The notes under the pieces: model-generated | The model's input: the letters and a program-made list of their open reading frames with translations, nothing else | Told to the model about the DNA's origin: nothing | Databases searched by the model: none | Assembly (NCBI GenBank): GCA_938004375.1 | Contig: CALKWH010000188.1 | Coordinates: 1 to 39,753 of the forward strand | Origin: an uncultured Pseudomonadota bacterium | GTDB lineage: Bacteria; Myxococcota_A; Polyangia; HGW-17 | Reading direction: 5' to 3' | DNA: 39,753 bases | Translations under genes and position numbers: made by a program | Part shown: piece by piece, positions 30,551 to 36,943 of the stretch | Layout of the letters: each line of letters begins with the position of its first letter | How positions within the stretch are numbered: position 1 is the stretch's first letter

Positions 30551-31615
30551 ATGACGGAACCCACCAGAAACGCCGAGGAGATCCTCAAGAAGCAGGTCGA
30601 GTTTGACGGCAGCAAGTGGAGCCGCGAGGCCACGACCAGCCTGGACGACACCTATCGCAGCCGCAACCAGGACAACCTGCAGGAGCTCAAGCGCCTGCAG
30701 GAGGAACACGACCAACTCGCCAAGGACATGAACCAGGAGATCGAGGAACAGCGCACCCTGCTCGACGAGCTTCGCACGATGACCTCGGGCAAGCAGGGGA
30801 GCGTGGGGCGCGGCTTTCGCGGCGTGCTGGGCAGGATCCCCCTGTTGGGGCGCCCCTTCCGTCGCCGACCCCTGGCCGATCTGCTCGCGGCCAAGATCGA
30901 CATCGCCGACGAGCACGTCAAGCACGTGGCCGAATACCTCAAGAAGGTCGAGCGCACCATCTCCGGGCTCCACGACGACCAGAAGGCTCTGCAGGCCAAG
31001 AAGGTCGACGCCGCCCGCGGGAAAAAGCAGTACGTCGGCCTGGTGCTCGAGCTCAAGGCCCTGCGCGAGGAGCTCGAGGCCCGCCTCAAGGAGCTCACGG
31101 ACGCGAACTCGGAGGAGTTCCGCCAGACCGAGGCCCACCTGGTCGAGACCGACCGGCTCATCTGGGAGCACGGTCAAAAGATGCAACTGTTCGACCATGC
31201 ACTGCACCACCTCGACTCGATCATGCGGATGAACCTGCACTTCACCGAGATCTCGAAGAACCTGCACGCGAACATGACGCTCATCCAGCAGGCCGCCGAG
31301 CTCGTCCTCGACGAACTGCGCCAGCACGCCTCCCGCCTGGCCACCCTCGCCGAGGCCGGCCAGCTCTCGCTGCAGGTCACCGCCAGCATGGAGAGCCTGA
31401 AGGAGAGCATGAACCGGGTGGCCGTGATCACCTCCGAGACCTCCCTGTTCCTGACCCGGAACGTCGAGCAGATCGTGGCCAACATGACGGTCTACGATCG
31501 CGAGGTCGAGGAGCTCGTCGAGAAGAACCTCGCCGCCGAGAAGGAGCTGCGGACCCAGCAGCTCCAGCGGATCCTGGAGAAGGCGGAGAAGGAGAAGGAG
31601 TCCCCCGAGGCCTAG
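30551..31615 (+). CDS. TelA-like coiled-coil protein
   Basis: The 354-residue protein is almost all helical and charged, with long coiled coils at about 40-78 and 110-345. A short break near 85-106 (GRGFRGVLGRIPLLGRPFRRR) matches in position and flavour the 'LPGFGR' break that precedes the helical core of TelA (toxic-anion/tellurite resistance) proteins. The ending ITSETSLFLTRNVEQI resembles the TelA segment 'TDTTNELLLKNSEM'. No signal or membrane segment is present. TelA proteins occur in stress-response gene neighbourhoods with TerD-type genes, but no Ter gene is present here. The assignment rests on pattern, not on a search, and a generic coiled-coil protein is the alternative. The start at 30551 has an AAAGG site upstream; the open frame from 30485 runs through the promoter and is rejected. 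First gene of a four-gene cassette. Confidence 0.6.
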   Translation: MTEPTRNAEEILKKQVEFDGSKWSREATTSLDDTYRSRNQDNLQELKRLQEEHDQLAKDMNQEIEEQRTLLDELRTMTSGKQGSVGRGFRGVLGRIPLLGRPFRRRPLADLLAAKIDIADEHVKHVAEYLKKVERTISGLHDDQKALQAKKVDAARGKKQYVGLVLELKALREELEARLKELTDANSEEFRQTEAHLVETDRLIWEHGQKMQLFDHALHHLDSIMRMNLHFTEISKNLHANMTLIQQAAELVLDELRQHASRLATLAEAGQLSLQVTASMESLKESMNRVAVITSETSLFLTRNVEQIVANMTVYDREVEELVEKNLAAEKELRTQQLQRILEKAEKEKESPEA

Positions 31616-31621
31616 GCGTCC

Positions 31622-32401
31622 ATGTCCGACCCCAGCACCTGGTTTCCCTGGGACCGACTGCGCACCGACTCGCGCTTCCCGGACCCCGCATGGGCCTTCT
31701 CGGGGCTCGACCCCGGCACTCCGGCCCACCCCGTCTCCGGGTTCGGGCTGCACTTCCTCTCCCGGGGAGCTCCGGCCCCCTGGATCCGCTGGCGGTTCCT
31801 GGGACCCGTGGCCGGCGGCGCGCGGGTGCGATGGATCCGGGACCGGGTGGACCCAGTGTTTCACTGCCCCGGCCGCCACTCCTGCGAGCTGGTCGTGCCG
31901 GGGCTCGAGGTCCCGGTGCCCTACGCCCGCGCCAGCCGCGAGCCGGCGCTGCCCCCGGCCCTGGCCGCCCTGCTCGAGAACGCCCTGTTGCAGGACGCCG
32001 AGTTGGGCTTCCTGCAGTGCCTGGAGGCCCGCGACACCGTGAACGGCGCCCGGATCGAACGCCTCTCCCGGGGCATGCTCGGACCCCTGTGGAGCGCGGC
32101 CGCGGCGCCGGCTTCCCTGGCCGGCCTCTTCGACGACTTCCCCGGCGCGCGGATCTTCCACCTGCCCGTGGACGAGATCCTGCCGGAGCCGGGGCCCAGC
32201 GTCGCGGACGACCCCCTCGCCCCCCTGTTCGGCGACGGCGGTCCCCTGTCCGGGCGAATGGCCCGCCTGCGTGCCGACGTCCCCTACCGCGTGCTGCGCC
32301 AGCGCCGCGCGGTGTACCAGGGACCGCCCGGGCTCGGACGGGCCCTGGAGCGGCTCTTTCCGGGACTGCTGGCGGTCCCGCTGGATCCGGGTGACCCATG
32401 A
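31622..32401 (+). CDS. Orphan protein of the TelA-like cassette
   Basis: I do not recognise this 259-residue protein. It has no signal peptide, membrane segment or nucleotide-binding motif. The N-terminal 100 residues are Trp/Phe/Arg-rich and probably beta (FGLHFLSRGAPAPWIRWRFL, then CPGRHSCELVVPG). The middle is helical (PPALAALLENALLQDAELGF), and the C-terminus ends LRQRRAVYQGPPGLGRALERL. It starts 6 bp after the TelA-like gene and overlaps the AAA+ gene start by 4 bp (ATGA), so it is made together with the ATPase. That pairing suggests an adaptor or substrate-binding subunit; this is inference only. Confidence 0.75.
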   Translation: MSDPSTWFPWDRLRTDSRFPDPAWAFSGLDPGTPAHPVSGFGLHFLSRGAPAPWIRWRFLGPVAGGARVRWIRDRVDPVFHCPGRHSCELVVPGLEVPVPYARASREPALPPALAALLENALLQDAELGFLQCLEARDTVNGARIERLSRGMLGPLWSAAAAPASLAGLFDDFPGARIFHLPVDEILPEPGPSVADDPLAPLFGDGGPLSGRMARLRADVPYRVLRQRRAVYQGPPGLGRALERLFPGLLAVPLDPGDP

Positions 32402-33987
32402 CGACCTTCCACCTCAAGCCCGAAGACCTCGAGCCGCTGCGCGCCGACCTGGTCCCGCGCCTCCTGGAGCTGCGCTGGCCGCGCTTCCTGTACCAGTGGG
32501 AGCGCCACCCCTACGGCCTGGGGCCCCGCAGCCACCCGATCCTGGCCGCCCTCGAGAAAGCCGGCGGCCTGCTCCTCTCGGCCCGCGCCTGGCTGCGGGA
32601 TCGCGTCACCGAACGCGAGGACGCGCCCCCGCCCGGGTTCGCGCGCCTCGCCGCCGTCCACGCGGCGTCCCTGGTGCTGGCCCACGAGCTCGACGGGCTC
32701 ACCGGGCACCGGGTGCGGGCCGTTCATGGCCTGGAGCTGCGCGAGACCCGCCAGGTGCTCGAGGATCCCAACCTGTTGGAGGCATTTTATAAAGATGCTC
32801 TCCACTACACCCAGGATCACGTGCGGCAGGGCCACGACGCGGACACCGCCCTGTGTGCCTACGCCCGCCTCATGGTCCAGACCTGCCTCACCCTGGTCCG
32901 GGATCCGCGCCACGGGGCCCAACTGGAACGCCATCGCCAGGTGCACTTCCACGTCGGGGACATCCATTTTCCCCTGTTCGGCGAGGTCCGTCGGGATCAG
33001 GCGAGCCCGGTGCTGCCGGTGACGCTGGACGGGATCATCGGCAACACGGAGTACCTGCGGGCCGGCCGCCGACTGGTGCGGGATCTGCTCGCGTACGATC
33101 CCGCCGCGGGGAAAAATCCCAAGCGCCTCAACCCCGTGCTGTTCGCCCTGGGCAAGCCCGGCTGCGGCAAGACCGCCTCGGCCCACGCCCTGGGCCGGCA
33201 CTTGCTCGACTCCGCCGCCGCCGTCGGGCTCATGGCGAAATTCTGCGTCATCCGCCGCACCGACTGGGCCTCGGCCTACCAGAACGCCTCGGCCGCCGCC
33301 CTCATCGAGCGCTTCACCTCGGAGCTCGACGGGTTCCCCGGCGTGGTCGCGTTCTACTGGCCGGACATCGACACCGCCTTCGGCGCCCGGGGCGGCGGGG
33401 AACTGCGCGCCGAGGAGAAGAGCATCCTGGGGGCGGCCTTCGGCCTGTTCGACGGCACGCTCCTGCCCGCCAACGGCCAGTGGATCCTCCTGTGCGACGC
33501 CAACTACATGCAGATGGACGACGCCACCGTGAGCCGGCTCACCCAGCAGCCCTACCTGCTCGAGGGCCCGGTCTCGGCGGCCGACTACGTGCGGCTGGTG
33601 CGGGACGAGTTATTGGGCGATGAGTATAAAAAACACTTGGACTGCACCCAGGCCCAGTGGGTCGAGTTCGGGACCCTGGCCGCCGAGGAGGCCGTCTCGG
33701 GCCGCGACTGCGCCCACTTCGCCCGCCGCCTGATCGCCCGCATCGAGGACGTGGACTATCCCGAGGGCTTCTTCACCGCGGACTTCGACCAGCGACGCCA
33801 CTTCCTGAGCCTGGTGCGGCGCCAGTTGACGTTCGAAATTCTCTTGACGGAGTTCCGTTACACCCTGGAGTTCTGCCGGACCGCCCGGCAAAAGGAAGAA
33901 GAGGATCAGGTCTCCGCCCTCGCCCGGGAGCTCCTGCGCATGGAGAAGGCCCGCCGCCTGGCCGAGGAACAGGCGGAGCCGGAGTAG
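32398..33987 (+). CDS. AAA+ family ATPase of the TelA-like cassette
   Basis: The 529-residue cytoplasmic protein has a helical N-terminal region of about 200 residues without a recognised domain, then a AAA+ module at about 205-400. Walker A is LGKPGCGKT (251-259). The Walker B position reads VVAFYWPDIDTAFG (Asp323, Asp325), where a typical protein has hhhhDE. A sensor-1-like WILLCDANYMQMDD carries Asn369, and Arg380 in TVSRLTQQP is a candidate arginine finger. ATP binding is therefore likely, and hydrolysis is plausible but not certain. The C-terminal 120 residues are helical and end in a charged coiled coil. The TLDGIIGNTEYLRAG stretch before Walker A may be the AAA+ N-linker. It shares an ATGA junction with the orphan gene and lies 3 bp before the GHKL-like gene. 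Confidence 0.85.
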   Translation: MTTFHLKPEDLEPLRADLVPRLLELRWPRFLYQWERHPYGLGPRSHPILAALEKAGGLLLSARAWLRDRVTEREDAPPPGFARLAAVHAASLVLAHELDGLTGHRVRAVHGLELRETRQVLEDPNLLEAFYKDALHYTQDHVRQGHDADTALCAYARLMVQTCLTLVRDPRHGAQLERHRQVHFHVGDIHFPLFGEVRRDQASPVLPVTLDGIIGNTEYLRAGRRLVRDLLAYDPAAGKNPKRLNPVLFALGKPGCGKTASAHALGRHLLDSAAAVGLMAKFCVIRRTDWASAYQNASAAALIERFTSELDGFPGVVAFYWPDIDTAFGARGGGELRAEEKSILGAAFGLFDGTLLPANGQWILLCDANYMQMDDATVSRLTQQPYLLEGPVSAADYVRLVRDELLGDEYKKHLDCTQAQWVEFGTLAAEEAVSGRDCAHFARRLIARIEDVDYPEGFFTADFDQRRHFLSLVRRQLTFEILLTEFRYTLEFCRTARQKEEEDQVSALARELLRMEKARRLAEEQAEPE

Positions 33988-33990
33988 ATC

Positions 33991-35460
33991 ATGGAGGACG
34001 GCCTGGACCTGCTGCGCGCCTGGCTGCGCCCGGCCCTGGAGGACGGCGCCGCGATCCCGATCTCGGGACCGGACGCCGGACCGCGCACCCTGGAGAGTGT
34101 CTTCCTCGACAGCCTGGCCCGCGCCCTGGCCATGGGCGCCCGGGACGTGGACGTGTGCGTGGCCCCTGAAGCCGCCTGCGGCCGCTTCACCGAGGTCACC
34201 CTCGAGGACACCGCCCCGGGCCTCTCCCTCACCGCGATGCGCGCCTGGCTCTCTACCGGCGCGCCCCCCCGGGATCCCGGACACGACCTGACGCTGCCGG
34301 GCTTCTCTCCCCCCATCGGACCGCCGGGCTTCGCCCTCTCGCGCTTTCGCACGAGCGCAGCCGGCCAGACCGTCGAGGCCTGGGTGCTCCCCGACGGCAC
34401 CTGGGAGCTCCATCTGCACACGGGGAGGGCCACCGGGAACCGCGAGACTTGGTATTTGAACAACCCTGATCCCGGTGAGACCCTGGAGCGCCTGCGCGCC
34501 ACCCTGGCCGGCACCCTGGCCGGCGGACCGCTGCGCGTCTGGCTCCAGGGCACCGCCTGCGTCCCCGAACCGACCCCCGCCGGCTCCCGGTTTCACGTGG
34601 AGCGCGCGGACGCGACCGTCCGGTGCCGCCTGGATCTCCTCGATCGTCCCGACGGCGCGCTGGTGCTCGCCCATCGGGGCTTCGTCTTTCATCGTGGCCC
34701 TGGACCGGCGCCCTACCTGCATTTTCTCTGGGACAGCGCCTTTGGCCCGGAGGTGGGGGACCCCGGGACCGCGGCCGGGGCGGATCTGCGGGAGCTCCGC
34801 CGGGAGTTGGGGGAACGGTTGCAAGTCCGCTTGATTGATGACCCGGCCACCGCGGACGACTGGCGTCGCTTCCTCGCCGGACACCCGGACCCCGGCTGGC
34901 AGGCGCGCGAGGTGGGCCGGGACCTGCGGGGTGTTTTCTTCACAATCTCGGACTTGAGAGAGAAGGTCGTCCTGCCGGCGGGCGCCGGAGAGCCGGGAAC
35001 GCCAACGAGGGAAGAATTTCTAATTATAGACTCTACCCACTGGACCCCGGAGTTGGTGCGGACCCTCGCCGGACCCCGACCCGGAGACACGCAGGCCGCG
35101 AGCCGGTGCCTGGCGGCTCGGCGCCTCGAGCTCCCGCACGATCACCCGTGCGCCGCCTGGCCCCGCCACTGGGAAAGAGAGGCCGCGCGCGATCCGCGGC
35201 TGGCCTTCGCCCGCGGGCTTCGGTTCGCCGAACTCCACCGGCCCGCCGCCGCCTGGCCATTTTTCCCCATGGAGAAGGACGTCGACCTGGCGCGGCTGCG
35301 GGCGCTGCCGACCCCGCCGTGGGATCGGTCCGGCGCCCTCTGGGTGGCCGTCAACCATCCGCTCGTCCTGCGCCTGGCCGCGTGCTTCGCCCCCGGAGAC
35401 GCGGTGCGGCTGCTCGCCGACCTGGTGCTGCTCGCGCAGGATCTGGAACCTGGCGACTGA
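33991..35460 (+). CDS. Degenerate GHKL/Hsp90-like protein of the TelA-like cassette
   Basis: The 489-residue protein looks like a worn-down Hsp90/GHKL ATPase. Residues 35-50 (ESVFLDSLARALAMGA) sit where the N-box helix should be but lack the ATP-binding Asn. Residues 69-80 (VTLEDTAPGLSL) sit at the G1 box DxGxG but read DTAPG. Residues 101-118 (TLPGFSPPIGPPGFALSR) resemble the glycine-rich G2 lid. Beta strands at 125-235 and a late WVAVNHPLVLRLAACFA helix fit Hsp90-like proteins of unknown role. If the reading is right, ATP binding is weakened or lost and the protein may be a regulatory or structural pseudo-ATPase. It starts 3 bp after the AAA+ gene. A wholly novel fold is the alternative. 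No gene of this kind has a clear name. Confidence 0.55.
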   Translation: MEDGLDLLRAWLRPALEDGAAIPISGPDAGPRTLESVFLDSLARALAMGARDVDVCVAPEAACGRFTEVTLEDTAPGLSLTAMRAWLSTGAPPRDPGHDLTLPGFSPPIGPPGFALSRFRTSAAGQTVEAWVLPDGTWELHLHTGRATGNRETWYLNNPDPGETLERLRATLAGTLAGGPLRVWLQGTACVPEPTPAGSRFHVERADATVRCRLDLLDRPDGALVLAHRGFVFHRGPGPAPYLHFLWDSAFGPEVGDPGTAAGADLRELRRELGERLQVRLIDDPATADDWRRFLAGHPDPGWQAREVGRDLRGVFFTISDLREKVVLPAGAGEPGTPTREEFLIIDSTHWTPELVRTLAGPRPGDTQAASRCLAARRLELPHDHPCAAWPRHWEREAARDPRLAFARGLRFAELHRPAAAWPFFPMEKDVDLARLRALPTPPWDRSGALWVAVNHPLVLRLAACFAPGDAVRLLADLVLLAQDLEPGD

Positions 35461-35504
35461 GGACAGTCGCTTGGCGACCGGGGACGGTAACCATCGCCTA
35501 TCTC

Positions 35505-35546
35505 GAAATCGAAATCGAAATCGAAATCGAAATCGAAATCGAAATC
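35505..35546 (+). repeat. Hexanucleotide array (GAAATC)7
   Basis: Seven perfect tandem copies of GAAATC lie about 45 bp after the GHKL-like gene stop. The unit is the exact reverse complement of GATTTC, which forms the array at the right end of the window. Confidence 0.98.
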
Positions 35547-35655
35547 GGGATCCTCTTCACCTGGCGGAATCATACCGGTCACTTCGTGACCTCACAGCTC
35601 GTCAGGTTCACTGATACCGTCGAGCAGAGGGCGCTGGTGCTTGTTTATCTCGTTT

Positions 35656-35679
35656 TCGTTGTCGCTTCACTGACAACGA
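35656..35679 (+). terminator. Candidate terminator of the TelA-like cassette
   Basis: An 8-bp perfect stem TCGTTGTC/GACAACGA with an 8-nt loop is followed on the plus strand by CTTGTTTTCCGACTTTTT. It lies about 200 bp after the last cassette gene. The T-rich tract is interrupted, so efficiency is uncertain. Confidence 0.5.
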
Positions 35680-35732
35680 CTTGTTTTCCGACTTTTTCAG
35701 GGGCTCATCGAACCTGACCATGGCTGTCAGGC

Positions 35733-35756
35733 GGGACGCCCTTTTGCGGGCGTCCC
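35733..35756 (-). terminator. Strong hairpin after the YqhD-like gene
   Basis: A perfect 9-bp stem GGGACGCCC/GGGCGTCCC with a 6-nt loop lies 12 bp past the YqhD-like stop on the minus strand. It could act on both strands. No T-run follows on either side, so it is either a GC-rich intrinsic terminator or an mRNA 3'-end stabiliser. Confidence 0.5.
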
Positions 35757-35767
35757 TGGGGGGCTGA

Positions 35768-36928
35768 TCATGTCCCCAGGCTGGCGCGCAGGATGCGCTC
35801 CACCACGGGGGGCGTGAGATCCTCGTCTTCACCGAGACCTTTTTTATAGGCGGACATCTGATTGATCACCCGGGCCAGAACCTCCGGCGTCACCACGGCC
35901 GGATCCAGCCGCACGGGCAAATCCATTTCCTGGAAAAACGCCTCCAGGGCGACGATGGCCGCCTGCGCCGCCGCCGCCTCGTCCGGCTCGGTCACCCCGA
36001 ACACCCGCCGGCCCAGTTGGGTGAGTTTTTTGCGCTTGGAATTGAACTTCTCGCGCAGCACCCACGGCAGCACGGCGGTCAGCGAGCGGGCATGGTCGAG
36101 CCCCGCCTCTGCCGTGAGCGCGTGGCCGATCAGGTGGGTGCTCCAGTCCTGCACTACACCGCACCCCAGGAGCCGGTTGAGCGCCAGGGTGGCGCACCAC
36201 ATGAGCTCCCCGCGCACGGCGAGATCGTCGGGATTATTTTTAATGGATCGACCGCACTCGATCAGGGTGGACAGGACCCCCTCGGCGAGCCGGTCCTGGA
36301 GCGGCGTGAACACGTCCCGCGTGCAGTATTGTTCCATCACGTGAACGAAGGCGTCCCCGACGCCGTTGGCGGTGTAGCGCCAGGGCAGGGTGAGGGTGAA
36401 CGTCGGATCCAGGATGGCGAACCGGGGAAAGAGTCTTTCGCTCTTGAAAGGCTGCTTGTCGGTGGGATCCCGACGAGAGATCACCGCGCCGTCGTTCATC
36501 TCCGAGGCGGTGCCCGGCAGGGTCAGCACGGCCCCCAGGGGGAGCGCCGCGCGGACCTTCTCCCTCCCGGTGACCAGTTGCCAGGGATCGTCTCCGGGGA
36601 AGGGCGCCGCCGCCGCGATGAACTTGGTCCCGTCGATGACCGACCCGCCGCCGGCCGCCAGGAGAAAACGCGCCCCGCACTCCCGGGCCAGGCGCACGGC
36701 GCGCAGCAGGGTGTCCAACTGGGGGTTGGGCTCCACGCCCGTGAACCAGACCGTCTCGCGCCCGGCCAACTGGGTCCGGATCGCCGCGGCCGCCCCGCAG
36801 CGCTCGAGGGAGCCGACGCCGGTGATCACCATCACCGGACCGTCGTCGGGCACGAGCCGCCCGAGCTTTTCGATGGATCCCGCGCCGAAGACCAGCCGCA
36901 CCGGATTGTGGTAGGTGAAGTCGAGCAT
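35768..36928 (-). CDS. Iron-containing alcohol dehydrogenase, YqhD/BdhA-like
   Basis: The 386-residue enzyme would reduce aldehydes with NAD(P)H, using an active-site metal. It starts MLDFTYHNPVRLVFGAGSIEKLG, typical of YqhD and butanol dehydrogenases. GGGSVIDGTK (93-102) and LTLPGTASEMN (136-145) are the family's nucleotide-binding motifs. The metal ligands align with E. coli YqhD at a constant offset of two: Asp192, His196 (GVGDAFVHVMEQY), His265 (STHLIGH) and His279 (GLDHARS). The protein is complete. It begins 15 bp after the stop of the membrane sensor-like gene, so it is probably the last gene of that operon. YqhD-type enzymes detoxify reactive aldehydes in E. coli; the same role here is plausible. 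I leave the symbol empty because the subfamily is not certain. Confidence 0.92.
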   Translation of the reverse strand: MLDFTYHNPVRLVFGAGSIEKLGRLVPDDGPVMVITGVGSLERCGAAAAIRTQLAGRETVWFTGVEPNPQLDTLLRAVRLARECGARFLLAAGGGSVIDGTKFIAAAAPFPGDDPWQLVTGREKVRAALPLGAVLTLPGTASEMNDGAVISRRDPTDKQPFKSERLFPRFAILDPTFTLTLPWRYTANGVGDAFVHVMEQYCTRDVFTPLQDRLAEGVLSTLIECGRSIKNNPDDLAVRGELMWCATLALNRLLGCGVVQDWSTHLIGHALTAEAGLDHARSLTAVLPWVLREKFNSKRKKLTQLGRRVFGVTEPDEAAAAQAAIVALEAFFQEMDLPVRLDPAVVTPEVLARVINQMSAYKKGLGEDEDLTPPVVERILRASLGT

Positions 36929-36943
36929 GGTTGCCCCGAGGCG

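Larger units (their letters stand above)
35461..35767. other. Convergent intergenic region with repeat and several stem-loops
   Basis: This 307-bp region lies between the converging GHKL-like and YqhD-like genes. From left to right it holds the (GAAATC)7 array and hairpin GGTCAC-TTC-GTGACC (35577-35591). A 9-bp strand GTCAGGTTC (35601-35609) is exactly complementary to GAACCTGAC (35710-35718). A stem TCGTTGTC/GACAACGA (35656-35679), a stem CCTGAC/GTCAGG (35713-35731) and a stem GGGACGCCC/GGGCGTCCC (35733-35756) follow. Short open frames here look like noise. Some hairpins are probably terminators; an unrecognised structured RNA is possible. Confidence 0.75.

Noticed and set aside
35106..35717. 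203-residue plus-strand frame containing an (EI)n run
   Set aside because: It is out of frame with the GHKL-like gene and its EI run is just the hexanucleotide array.
35690..35720. GATGAG...GAAA-like bases on the minus strand, considered as a hammerhead ribozyme core
   Set aside because: The required CUGAUGA and correctly spaced GAAA are not present.
35608..35832. 74-residue minus-strand frame across the stem-loop region
   Set aside because: It overlaps the YqhD-like C-terminus, has no ribosome site and low coding character.
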